This document shows, piece after piece, positions 34,259 to 45,008 of a stretch of DNA of 64,000 bases; positions within the stretch are counted from its first letter, which is position 1; each line of letters starts with the position of its first letter. A program made the translations under genes and the position numbers. Source of the stretch: Orychophragmus violaceus (taxonomy: Eukaryota; Streptophyta; Magnoliopsida; Brassicales; Brassicaceae); contig CM058232.1 of NCBI GenBank assembly GCA_030180135.1, positions 77,667,001 through 77,731,000 of the forward strand. The letters are read 5' to 3'. Below the pieces are notes generated by a model that did not search any database, was not told the origin of the DNA, and was given only the letters and a program-made list of their open reading frames with translations.

Positions 34259-34706
34259 GTAAGTTACTAATTAAGCTAATAGAAGCTGTTTTCGATTGAT
34301 TTCAGCTCAAATTTGTGAATAAATTGGTAATAGAAAATCTAGGGATTCTCGGATTCAATTTGTTTGCACATTACAGTTCTATGTACTTTGGTGGGTGGTA
34401 GGTTCGTGATTGAATCATATTGTGTCGTGGATTTGTAGATTAGAAGCCAATTTCTCGGTGGATGAATCAAAAATCGAAACCGCCTAAATATTGGAGAATA
34501 TGGCGATATTGGGTACCATTAGTAGTACTAGGTAATACTAGGTAGTGGATAACTACGTAACACTGGTAATACAATTAACTGACACTGGTAATATTACTAG
34601 GTAATACTGGTGATAATATTGGGTGATACTGGTAATACTGGTGATAATATTGGGTGATTCTGGTTATACTACTAAAACTGATTCTGTTTTTTTTTAATTG
34701 TTTGCA
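34259..34706 (+). other. 5' UTR intron of the MULE transposase with GGTAATACT repeats
   Basis: A GTAAGT donor at about 34259 and a TTTGCAG acceptor ending at 34706 frame an intron just upstream of the ATG. GGTAATACT-type copies cluster at about 34508-34665, in sense orientation. Confidence 0.65.
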
Positions 34707-34713
34707 GTATACA

Positions 34714-37041
34714 ATGAGCAACAAAGCCATCATACATTTTAAATGTCAAAGTCGGATGTATAGTTTGTTGTTGAAGATATCAGTGGAGGAGATGACATTG
34801 TTGATGATGGAAGACATGATATATAAGAAGCTTAGGCTAGATGTAAGTAAGGTTAAGCTGCGTTTGAGTTACTTTCCATTGCTGGTGGGTTGTGAGGAAG
34901 AGTTTACTATTTCTGATGATGAGGATCTTTGTGTTTACCTAACGTCTATGGATAAAGATAACCGTAGATGTGTTTTGTATGTGGAGGTCATCAATGTATC
35001 GGAACTGCCCGAGCAAGTGTCGAGAGTGGAGAAAAGTTCTATTGGTATGAACTATGAGGAGTTGCAGTCAAAAGATGTTGAAATCGAAGCTCAAGCCATA
35101 ACTTTGTACGTAGAAAAGGAAAACGCAGTACAAGAACCACAACAGGAGGTAGTAGAGGTTGAGGTCGAGGATGGTTTACCACGTTATGTGGGTGTGGATA
35201 TATCGGATAGCTATGATAGATATGTCGAGCCGCCACCTGTTGTTAAACCCAGTCAGTTTATAGAGGCATGGGAAGACGGTTTGGGTTTTTATGTACGTCA
35301 AGAGTTTCCAAGCAAAGCGTTTTTGCAAGATTTGGTGGATAGAGGCGCATTTAATGAGTGTTTTGGTTATGTAGTAAAGAAGTCGGATAGGATGCGGTTA
35401 GTGTTAAAATGTCGTGTACCAAGCTGCAAATGGAGAATACGAGCTGCAAAGGTTGGAGAGACTCATATTTTCTCAATTAGAACGTATACTAATATGCATT
35501 CATGCAGTCGAAGTAGTCAGAGTGAAAGCAACGCGAAGAGGAAAGGCACACCTCAGTTGGTTGCATCTATTTTGCATGATGATTACCCGAGACAAATGGA
35601 AACTCCCGCTCCAAAGATTATCATGGACCTTGTTAAGACAAAAATTGGTGTTGACGTATCGTACTCCACAGCCCTGAGGGGGAAAAACGAGGCTGTTCGT
35701 GATTTGCGTGGTAGTTCTGAAGGAAGCTATGAGATGATGTACTGTTATTTGTACATGTTAGAGAAGGTGAATCCAGGTACAGTAACGTGTGTGAAGTTGG
35801 ATGAGCAGAATAAATTTAAGTACCTATTCGTAGCTCTCGGAGCTAGCATTGAAGGGTTTCAAGTGATGAGGAAAGTTCTAGTCGTGGATGCAACATTTCT
35901 TAAAAATGGTTATGGTGGTTGCCTAGTTTTCGCTTCAGCTCAGGATCCTAATCGCCATAATTATCCCATAGCCTTTGCTATAATTGATGGTGAGAAAACT
36001 GAGAGTTGGACTTGGTTTTTTGAGGTGCTGAAAACCGTGATTGCAGACTCTTCTGAATTGGTGTTCGTGAGTGACAGGAATGCTAGCCTCATTGATGCCA
36101 TAGCTAATGTGTATCCTCAAACTCATCATGGGTATTGTGTTTGGCATTTGTCGCAAAATGTGAAAGGCCATGCTTCTAATGTGAACAAAGACACGGTTTA
36201 TGAAAGATTTATGGAAATGAGTGCTCTTTACACGGTGGTTGAGTTCGAAGCCGCTTATAGCTCTTTCAAGGCGAGATTCCCTAGTGCTACCGAGTATCTG
36301 GAAAAGACTACCGTGAAAGAAAAATGAGCTAAGTGTTATTTTCCAGGAGAGAGGTACAACTTAGAGACAAGTAACACTGTTGAGTCTTTGAACAAAACTT
36401 TTAAAGAGGCCAGGAGGTACGCATTAATACCCTTGCTAGATGCGATTTTAAAGAGACTTTCGAAATGGTTTAACGAACATCGGAAGGAGACAGTGGCCGG
36501 AACAGATGATAACAAGGTAGTGCCTTTAGTGGAGAACCATGTTCATGATCTCTGGATACAAGCTGAAGCATTAATTGTCACGGTGTTAAACAATTTCGAG
36601 CTTCTATATGATGTCACCGGTAGCGATGGGAAGGCTTATATGGTGAACTTGATGTCGAAGTCGTGCAGTTGCAGGTTCTTTGATATTGAAAGGTACCCTT
36701 GTGTCCATGCACTTGCCGCTTTCATTAAACTCAAAAAGGATCCCAATAGACCTAAGGATAGAGATATGGAACTGCATGAGTTGTCTTCGAAATATTATTG
36801 GACAGAGTTATGGGCTTTGGCGTATTACAGGACTATTTATTTAGTGCCAGATATGTCAGAGTGGGATGTCCCGGAGGAAATCAGAAACCAGAAGATACTA
36901 CCTCCCGAGAAAGCAAAAACGAGGGGAAGAAAGAGAACTAACCGGTTCCCATCAGCAGGAGAAAGAAGAAAGAAGAAGAGGACTCAGAACAAGAGGCGGC
37001 CGAGACAATCACTTCAGTGGTTGATGTTTGGAAGAATGTAA
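34714..37041 (+). pseudogene. mudrA-like: MuDR-type transposase with one in-frame TGA
   Basis: The ATG at 34714 is chosen because it directly follows the acceptor; the upstream ATG at 34654 lies in the intron. Order: an N-terminal PB1-like domain (residues about 1-95), an acidic linker, and a DNA-binding zinc-finger region around 35290-35520 (FYVRQEFPSKAFLQDL; CRVPSCKWRIRA; YTNMHSC). A MULE catalytic domain lies around 35880-36180 (VVDATFLKNGYGG, AIIDGEKTESWTWFF, VSDRNASLIDAI, HGYCVWHLSQN). A SWIM finger, CSCRFFDIERYPCVH, is near 36660. TGA at 36325-36327 interrupts KEK-AKCYFPGERYN, where relatives have Trp. Otherwise the 775 codons are open. The C terminus is basic and probably nuclear. Confidence 0.9.
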
Positions 37042-37845
37042 TATTAGCATTTCTATTGTGACTTGCATGACAGGCTTTTTCTATTGTGACTTGCATGACA
37101 GGGTTTTTCTATTGAAACTATTGACTATATTTCAGTTTTTTCTTCTGGTGGTAATACTGGTAATACTCTGTTATACTAAGCGATTATCGTATCATTGTTG
37201 TTTCTGATTCCGAATATAGTGTTAATGAATTCCAAACTAGTCATGGTGTTAATGAATAAAAGTACTAGAATCGTAATTTAATGTAATTATAAATTAACCA
37301 CTAAGAATGACTACTACTAGAAGAAATCAAAACAATATTCCATCAATGTAGTCCTTATACATGTAGGAACACTTTGTAGATTACAACCCACCTTAGAAGG
37401 TAAAGCTACATAAATTCTTAAATTCGTAAATTTATTGCATAAACCCACCCAAAATACATATTTATCTTCTTATATTACGTGTTAAACTACAAAAACACAA
37501 ATTAAACACTGGTAATACTAGTAAAATCGAAAAACAGCAAAAGTAAAACTATGTGGAACATGTGTAATACTAGTATCTTGGGTAATACTAGGTGTACTTT
37601 TTACTATTAAAATTTTGGCGCCAATTTTTTTCTAATTTCCCTCCATTTTTTTAGGTTTTTGCATTTTGGCTCCATTTTGGCTCCTTTATGTCTCATCTCT
37701 CTCCTCATCTCACGAATCTCCCATCTCACCTCTCTCACCTCTCACCATTTCTCTCAAAATTCTCTCCCTTTACTCTCCTCCCTTTCTCTCCAAACCCTCC
37801 AAACCGTGACCAAATCCTCTCGAAATTCTCTCCCTTTACACAACT
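37042..37845 (+). other. Spacer between transposase and GRF genes
   Basis: Contains a duplicated TTTCTATTGTGACTTGCATG segment just after the stop, GGTAATACT copies at about 37150-37185 and 37508-37595, and a CT-rich leader (37680-37840) in front of the next ATG. No gene is seen. Confidence 0.55.
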
Positions 37846-38494
37846 ATGGACCCAAGTTACAGCGATGAAAAGAGATACAAGAAGATGTCTGATAGGATAT
37901 GGCTTATCGCTGATGGTGACTATGGAGTCCCGAAGCATTGTCCTTGTGGAGGAGGTATAACCGAGAAAAGATTCGTCGAGCACGTTTCCATAACTGAACC
38001 GGTTATAGGAAAAAAATACTACATATGAAAGGATTTCGAGGTTTATATCTAAACTATGTGTATTGTTTCGTATTGATTTTGTGATCTTGTTTAGTAAAAC
38101 TGTGGAAGTCATACTAGGTTATATTGGTAATACTGGTTTAGTAATACAATGTCATACTGCTAGTTATACTGGTAATACTTTGTCATACTAGTAAAACTGT
38201 TGAAGTCATACTAGGTTATACTCGTAATACTGGAAGTGTAAAACGCTGTCATACTGGTGATACTAGGTAGCATACAATGTTATACTGGTAATACTGGTTG
38301 TACTGAGTATTAATATTTGTTTGTAGGATGATTATTCTCACATCAAAAAACCATGTGATTTGGCCGTACAAGAAGAGGTGACATTGTTGAGGAAGGAGGT
38401 CGATGAGCTTAGCCAGAGAATCCGGGACATGGCACACCATGAGTTTCTGATCAAGCAAATGCGCGAGGAGATTGCAAAACTGAAAAATGTTTAA
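37846..38494 (+). pseudogene. GRF-type zinc-finger protein, two exons, one in-frame stop
   Basis: Exon 1 (37846-38040) gives MDPSYSDEKRYKKMSDR and then GVPKHCPCGGGITEK, the first half of a GRF-type zinc finger. TGA at 38026-38028 falls where the third Cys of the finger would be (KKYYI, stop, KDFE). The intron 38041-38326 has a GT donor and a TTTGTAG acceptor and is full of GGTAATACT-type repeats in sense. Exon 2 (38327-38494) gives DDYSHIKKPCD, then a coiled coil (EEVTLLRKEVDELSQRIRDM) and the stop. Plants have many such short GRF-finger plus coiled-coil proteins, often inside transposons. The role is not known to me. Confidence 0.72.
38110..38310 (+). repeat. Intronic GGTAATACT-type array in the GRF gene
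   Basis: About 15 copies of (A)TACTGGTAATACT and TACTAGGT-like units in the sense strand of the intron. Confidence 0.85.
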
Positions 38495-38895
38495 AACCTT
38501 GCTTCATATCTATCTATCTACTTTCTAAGTTTTAAGCTATTGGATCGTTGTTCCAGATGTTGTCTGAATTGTTGCTTGTTGTTGACTTTATGTTTGCTTT
38601 ATGACTCTATCTACTTTGTTTATGGCATTATCTAATTAAAACCTTCTATTGCTATGTTTTCTTATTCTTTCTTATTCTTGTTCTTTCTTAAGCTTGATGT
38701 GATCTTAAAACCTTAAACCATATAAAAGAGACAAGACCTTAAAAAGAAAAGGACACAAATTTAGAGTATTGAAGACAAAAGGATAAATAGAGACATGAGC
38801 TGGTTTTTTTAAACGAACCACAACGAACTAAAAGAGTGAGAGACTTGTTTTTAAAACCAAAAACAAAACAACTGAAAACACAAAGAGAGGACGAT
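38495..38895. other. Intergenic tail-to-tail spacer in the large MULE
   Basis: Lies between the convergent GRF and DUF1985 genes. No gene or strong repeat is seen. Confidence 0.5.
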
Positions 38896-39533
38896 CTACA
38901 CGGTTTTCTCCTTCAATTCCTTCACGGAGGCTTCCACTGTGGCAAGTCTTCCATCAAATCCTTTAACCGTGGTCACAACTGTCTTCATATGCTCCTCCAT
39001 TTCTTTCTGAAACTTGTTTAGGATCTGCTCGATTGCGCTGTGTCCCGGTCCGGTAGGGAGAATGGCGGCAACTGGCTCCGTTTCTGGCTCACCAAGTGGC
39101 TCGGGATCTGGTCTTCGGGCAGCGACATCCGCCTGGTGCATATCTTCAAAGCAAACGGTCAATCCTTGTCCCAAACGCTTCATCCAGCTTTCCACAACGA
39201 TATCATGCGTATCAACGTCATCGTTTTCCTCCGTGAGTCGAAGCAGAAGAGCTTTTTCCCCATCATTCCTAGCTAACATGATACTGTCTATGTCCTGTTT
39301 CACGGAAAACAAAAACATTATTATTAATTATTTTAACCAAACAAACTAATTTGAAAATAATGAAAACGTACCTTAGTTGTTCCAAGTTCCTCGTTAATCT
39401 TCGACAGAGGGAAGCCTTTCATTTCACAGCTCTTGAATCTTGTTTGGCACATCCTTGGACAATCTTCATCTGCGTCTGCTACATCTTCTCTGAATTTATT
39501 CCTCAAATCCGGGATCGCCTCGAATGGTAAAAA

Positions 39534-39729
39534 CTAAATAAGACAACAAATGAAGAGTATTACTTAGTATTTCCAGTATTACACCATACTAAGAACATAG
39601 TATTACTTAGTATTTCCAGTATTACACCATACTAAGAACATAGTATTTCCAGTATTACGCCATGCTAAGAACATAATATTACCTAGTATTTCCAGTTATA
39701 CACAAATCAAATAAAAGTGTTTCACTAAC
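39534..39729 (-). repeat. Intronic GTAATACTGG-type array in the DUF1985 gene
   Basis: On the coding (minus) strand it reads repeated GTAATACTGGAAATACTAAG. On the plus strand it appears as AGTATTAC, opposite to the transposase-side arrays. Confidence 0.85.
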
Positions 39730-40479
39730 CTCTAATGGAAGACAGAATCCGGGAATCGGCCATTGCCCTCCCTCTTTCACAACCCCTCCAAAATGCTCTA
39801 CTGTGTGCTTGATCTGACTAAGCATAAAATCAAAAGACAGTCTCCCCCAAGGAAATGTCTTACAGAGCTTGAGATCATCCACTGCTCTCAGAAGGAATGG
39901 ACTCACAGGGGTTGCTTTTTTACCACTACACTTGGTCTGCGTTATGAGAACGCTGCACAAGAACAACAGGACCAACATCTTCAGCCTATCCCGACCTGCT
40001 TCCTCCATCTCATCTAGCTTCGCTTTGACGTCTTCGAATCGAACAACACCTTTACCAAAATACTTAGTCACAAACTTCGTACCACCAAGCGTCTTATAAT
40101 ACGGTGGGTAGTTCCTGCAGTCTAGACCGGAGATGAGGGCGTGTTCTGTCAGACCGTATCAGATGGGGACACCATTAACAACAAACCATGCTTCCCATTT
40201 CCTCTCAATTTTTGTCGTACGTAGAATAAGCATCCACATGCCCTGAACTTTGTGGTTATTGTCCAAAGGCATGTGGAAAAGGTGTTTAAACTGAGGATGC
40301 TGCTCAAACCATTTCCTCTCCTTGTCACTGGCCGGAGGATCCAAATTCTTAAGCGTAGTCAAAAACTCATCCATAAAGCATCTAGTCCCGACCTTGAATC
40401 TCTTCCTATACTCGCTTGGAGGGAAGTACATATCCATCGGTCGTAGCGCTTCTGTTTCCCCTAGTTTCTGAGATGAACC

Positions 40480-40665
40480 CTGAAAAAAGAACCGAATATT
40501 ACTTAGTATAACCCAGTATTCTGAAAGTATTACTTAGTATCACCAGTATTTCAAAAGTATTACTTAGTATTACCAGTATTTCTAGTAGTTTTACTTAGTA
40601 AAACCAGTATTACCAAAAGTGTTACATAGTACTATCAATATTACATACAAAAACTACATTCGAAC
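40480..40665 (-). repeat. Second intronic GGTAATACT-type array in the DUF1985 gene
   Basis: Coding-strand units such as GGTAATACTGG and ATACTAAGTAATACT fill the intron between exons 2 and 3. Confidence 0.85.
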
Positions 40666-41321
40666 CTCATCTTCTCGAGCTTCTTCAGGATGTTGAGACG
40701 ATATATCATGATGTTGATCTGTCGTTTTCTCTGAATCCTGCAACAAAAAACAGTTGAGGTCATGATACCCAACTTAATGATTATAGTTTTACAAAAATAT
40801 TTCTATCAATATTACATATTTAATCATCCTAATCTTACCTCGGATGTTTCCAAAGTGCGGCTATGTGCTTCTTCCGATTCCTCCTCATCTCCTTGATCTT
40901 CATCTTCTTGATCTTCATCTTCTTGATCTTCATCTCCTTGATCTTCATCTCCTTGATCTTCATCTTCTAGTTCTTCATCTTCTTGTTCTTTTTCTTTTTC
41001 TTCTTCTTTGTCTTCTTCTACCTCATCCGCAACTACCAGAGATGTTTCATTTCCTTTTACTCCTCCTTCACTTTGATCTCCCCGATCCTCGGTTCTATCA
41101 AGATCATCAACTGTCTTTTGTGTTGGATCTTTTTCATGAGGAGATGCATATTTAATCCTTATCTTCTTCCCTCGAGGAAGAGCTATAGTAGTTTTCGTCC
41201 TCTTCTGTGAAGACTCTCCTTTATTATCATTCTCTCTCTTCCTCTTCTTCTTTGAACTCTTTGAAGAGACGGATTCCGAATTCTTGTTCTTCTTTGTCCC
41301 TCGCCTTGTTGTAACCACCAT

Positions 41322-42022
41322 CTCGGATTGTCAATAACTGAGAGAGACAACAAAGAGAGAGGGTTACAATCCAAAGCCAATCCAAACTACAAAGACCGAG
41401 CCTCCTACAAACCATACAAAGAAATCTCCCATACAAACCTCTCACATCATCTCATCAGCATTCAATCCCATTTTCTCAACCTAATCGAAGCAAAATCCTT
41501 TCTTTTCTCGGGAAATCTAAAATGGAAACACTATCTACAAACATCATCATCATCTCATCATCTCATCATCTCGGTTTCACATAAATAGTAGGTTCATGAG
41601 CATACCTTTCACGGCGTTCGAAGCGACGATGGAGAGACGATGGAGGTGCTCAGAATTCGAGATCGACGGTGTCGCGATGCAAGATTTCGTTTCGATTTCG
41701 TCGGAGTTAGGTCGAATCGGACCGTCGGAGATCGTTGTCGGACGAGATTTCTCGGAGGAGAGTTAGGTTTTTTTAATTTGGGTCGAATTTGATTTCTTCA
41801 AGTTCATTAAGTGAGAGATCCGAGAGAGATCCGACTAAGATGGATATCGGGTCAGGATCTATGGGTCGGGTTGGTTTTGAGTGTAATTTAAATTAAAATG
41901 GCTGGGCAAAATCGTAACTTGCTCATATTCTGAATTAAAAAAAGAAGAAGAAATGTTCTAATAAATCAAGGGGGCATTTGAGATTTTAAGTTGAGATATA
42001 GGGGCACACGAGCTCTTGTCTC
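41322..42022 (-). other. 5' region of the DUF1985 gene and right end of the large MULE
   Basis: Upstream of the minus-strand ATG, with a CATCAT run at about 41546-41575, then the MULE end with GGGGGCATTTGAGATT and GGGGCACACGAGCTC. I infer the promoter lies here. No motif was assigned. Confidence 0.5.
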
Positions 42023-42031
42023 GATGTTAAA

Positions 42032-42256
42032 ACGCTGGCTAAGTTATTTTGACTTAAAAGTTTGAGATATTTTAGATGTAAGAGAGCGTTGAATTTTGGA
42101 TTTGTAATGGTAAGACGTCGACACTTAGCAAATTTACGCGGTTAATTTTTTTATTTTCCCGTGATAATAAATATAGCGTTTTATAATAACAAACGCTATA
42201 AAACAAATCCGTGTCCGCATACAATAGCAGAACTGTAATAAACGCTATCTTTCAAA
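42032..42256. other. CACTA 1 right subterminal region
   Basis: Contains ATAGCGTTTTA, AACGCTATAAAA, AATAGCAG and AACGCTATC motifs mirroring those at the left end. Confidence 0.65.
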
Positions 42257-42284
42257 GCTATTAATACTCACATTTCTTGTAGTG
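42257..42284 (-). repeat. CACTA 1 right terminal inverted repeat
   Basis: On the minus strand it reads CACTACAAGAAATGTGAGTA and onward. Followed by the TSD aca. Confidence 0.93.
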
Positions 42285-42287
42285 ACA

Positions 42288-44060
42288 ACTCCAAGAACTT
42301 CATTCCGGAACTATACTTAACGCTTCACTCCATATTGTTTCCGTAATTCCTCCTTTCTTTACTTTGTAACTTTAATGCTCGTCCCAAATATCTTAGCTTT
42401 GATCTCCAAAACTTCTGCTCCACTGAACTACTTAATTATGATTCCATACTTCCGCTGCTTCATCCCAAATTAATTGACTCCACAACTTTACTATGAGCTG
42501 ACTTCAAAATTCCAATGCTTCCCCTCGAACATCTTATCTCCGATCACCGGAACTCCATTCTTCCATCTGAATCGCTTAACCCTGATCTCATTATTTCGAT
42601 GCTTCACCTGAATCACTTAACTCTGATTTCCCAAATCCGTTGTGCCATCTGATGCTCCACTCAAAAACCATAACACAAATTTCCTGCCACGTACTTACTT
42701 TTGAATCGCCAATACTCGCCAATAATGATCTCTGAATCGCCCAAAAGTTTCCCAACTCGAACTGACGCCTCTGACCCTTTTTCCTAATAACCACTGGCAC
42801 TAAGAACTCCTTCTTGAACTTTAACCAAATGCTTCACTTAATCAACTCTGCTCTGACTGCAACTCTGAGTCGACACAAAATCTGAACATATTCCTTTCCC
42901 ATAATGACTCACAAAAATTAATCTTCGGGGTTCGGGTTTGGTCTCGTGTTCACGTTCCATGGTCACGTCACGTCTTGCATCAACATGCTTACCAACATTG
43001 GAAGGGTTATATCCTTTTAACTCATTCATCGATATCACTTCCTTATATAGATATTGGTAATTAGTCACACACTCATTATTTATGTGTGGCTAACTAGCAA
43101 TAACTTATAATACCATATTACCGCAAATAAGCATTCTACCTTAATTGATTATCAATTCCAAGCTTATTTCTATCCAAATGGTTTTATAACCTTTCATCTA
43201 ACGACAAGACTAACCGATAACTTATCATCTCGTCTATACAAGACTAATGATCTAACGCTTACCAATGCGGCTAACATTATAACCAATCAATCTACACATT
43301 TACTATCCAAAGCTTAGGGTTTTATCATCTAACAACCTAAAAACACAATCAATGGAATCAAGCCATCTATCAACTTAATGGTAACCAATCCGATGATCTA
43401 ACAACCTAGCGATCAATCAATGCATTAATCCATTCAAATGATTTAGAAACCTAGTGAATCAATCAATGCAATGATATCCAATCAAAAAGATCTAGCCCCA
43501 TAGCAAAACAACCAATCCAATCCCACACAATCAAATAATAAGGAAAATTGGCTTAACCATACGGCAATGCAAAACGGCTATCCTTACAGGTTCTGATAAA
43601 ACCGTTCATTCATACCACCATTCGTTTTCACGTTGTAATCATATTGCATGATCAACCACTCAACATCATAAACACATGCATGCAATAGAGTTACTCCATT
43701 ACACAAAATGATAAACCAAAACAACCAACATCCATCACGTACATAAATATCCACATATCACACTAACCAAAATATGTACGTAGGATATTTTTGTGCATAG
43801 GTCTATTTGGTATATAGAGCAGTCGCACATCCCCCCCCCCCAAAAAAAAGAATAACTGCTACTATAAACACACAAAAGATCAATTAAAGCCCTCACTTAC
43901 CTAGGCCTAACCTAAAAATTTCCAACACGAGCGATACGCCCAGCACTGAGTGTAGAACGGATCGCCGTGTGGAACAAAACCGGCAGGTGGCCAGGAGGGT
44001 GTGTCGGGTGTGGTGGTGATGCGTGTGGTGCGGCGCGACTCTTCAGGAATAGATCGTCGA
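42288..44060 (-). other. Tekay-like interior, non-coding
   Basis: Many short frames, none recognisable. Notable are repeated ATCTAACAACC/AATCAATGCA stretches at 43250-43520 and an 11-bp C run near 43831. No protease, RT or integrase motif is seen. Confidence 0.55.
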
Positions 44061-44061
44061 G

Positions 44062-44780
44062 GCATGATGGGGCGAGGTGTCCTGGGCGACCAAAAATGAG
44101 ACAAGCTGGTTGTGGTGGTTGGGGAAAAGATGATAAGGCAAGTGGCGGAACTAACACCATGAAAAGTGGAAGTCTACATCTCCGCAGACAAGGCAGGACT
44201 AGTCGGGCCCGTAGAAAACATCTCCAAATGGTGGCGATGGTAGATTAATGTCCTGAGGAGGCGGGTACTGCTGAGCATCTATCGGGAACTCCATAGTGAG
44301 TAAGAACCTCCAATCGGGGTGATAGGCTCGGCTAACCATCATGTATGGTCAGCCATAAGATCCTCCCAATGAAGATGTTGGGCGGGATCAATCGGCTCTA
44401 TCGGTAAATTCAAACACTAAGTGTGATGAAAAGAGTTGATCACCATGGATGTATGGAGATGGCGGAGCCTGAACCTTTGGTGGAGGAAGACGATCTGGAT
44501 GTGGTGGCGTCCTCAAAGATGGTAGCCCTGAAAAGATGTCGTCAGAGGCTTGCGACATTTATATATTCCTGAGAAAGCGTACACGTGTAGTAGCTGCGTC
44601 GTATGGACTCTCGGGAACGGGCGGAGCTGCTATTGGAATCCCCCCTGAAGGAGCATATGTCAGGATTGGCTTGAAAATGCAGAAATACTCTGTTGACGGA
44701 ATATGCGGCCAAGGCTAGCCGGAACTGAACCAACGAACTCACGATACACTGAATCTTCACTCATTTTGTCGCGGTCATAC
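44062..44780 (-). pseudogene. Degenerate Tekay-like gag with zinc-knuckle trace
   Basis: Minus-strand CLIFGRPGHLAPSC at 44103-44062 fits the CX2CX4HX4C zinc knuckle of gypsy Gag, with the second Cys changed to Phe. The sequence upstream, to about 44780, has only short frames. Its position, about 900 bp after the PBS, is right for gag. No capsid motif was recognised, so this rests on the knuckle and its position. Confidence 0.45.
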
Positions 44781-44996
44781 ACCCACACACACGCCTCTCC
44801 CAGGGCAACACTGCTGCTAGACTACATAGAAACACAATACAGTCAGTTTACCCCCTAATAAAACTTCTAACTTTACTCTTTCCCCGTAGACGACGCGGCT
44901 CGGATTCCTAGTGGTTGCATTGGCAACATATTTTGACTCGATAAAACATTGAAAAACTTGAAAAACCAGAATTTTGAATCCATGACGAACCATGCT

Positions 44997-45008
44997 CTGA
45001 TACCACCT
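44997..45008 (-). promoter_or_regulatory. Tekay-like primer-binding site
   Basis: On the minus strand, TGGTATCAGAGC (plus strand gctctgatacca), just inside the right LTR, complementary to initiator Met tRNA. It fixes the element's orientation. Confidence 0.85.

Larger units (their letters stand above)
38896..41321 (-). pseudogene. DUF1985 protein with acidic N terminus and C-terminal coiled coil
   Basis: Five minus-strand exons with good splice sites: 40839-41321, 40666-40737, 39730-40479, 39372-39533 and 38896-39294. Residues 1-160 are a basic then very acidic tail (ten or so DEDQ/EDQGDE repeats). The DUF1985 domain follows: MYFPPSEYRKRFKVG, KNLDPPASDKERKWFEQHPQ, VQGMWMLILRT, WFVVNGVPI, ALISGLDC, LCKTFPWGRLSFD and CPRMCQTRF. 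A C-terminal coiled coil ends KELKEKTV. The stop TGA at 40159-40161 sits where the family has Arg (VNGVPI-R-YGL), a C-to-T change. Plant DUF1985 proteins often continue into a C48 peptidase. This one ends without it. Introns 40480-40665 and 39534-39729 carry GGTAATACT-type arrays reading sense. Confidence 0.8.
33970..42022 (+). mobile_element. Large MULE, 8.05 kb, three genes
   Basis: Left end GAAACAATGGCTGGTATGCC. Right end on the minus strand GAGACAAGAGCTCGTGTGCC. The 9-bp TSD gatgttaaa is exact. Genes: MuDR-type transposase (+), GRF zinc-finger protein (+) and DUF1985 protein (-). Each is nearly intact, with one or a few disabling changes. Introns and spacers carry GGTAATACT arrays. Confidence 0.93.
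28698..42284. mobile_element. CACTA element 1 (non-autonomous Pack-CACTA) with nested MULEs
   Basis: Inverted ends begin CACTACAAGAAATGTG at both sides and match over about 28 bp with one mismatch. The TSD is aca (28695-28697 and 42285-42287). Without the two MULEs it would be about 4.85 kb. It has no transposase but holds fragments of at least three host genes. ATAGCGTTT/AAACGCTAT motifs are repeated near both ends (28735-28890 and 42170-42250). Confidence 0.93.

Noticed and set aside
40844..41155. Plus-strand Leu/His-rich frame (LHLLDLHLL repeats)
   Set aside because: Antisense of the acidic repeat in the DUF1985 protein.
43912..44248. Independent host genes of 65-93 codons around the Tekay gag trace
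   Set aside because: Short overlapping frames on both strands. Only the zinc-knuckle-like motif has meaning.
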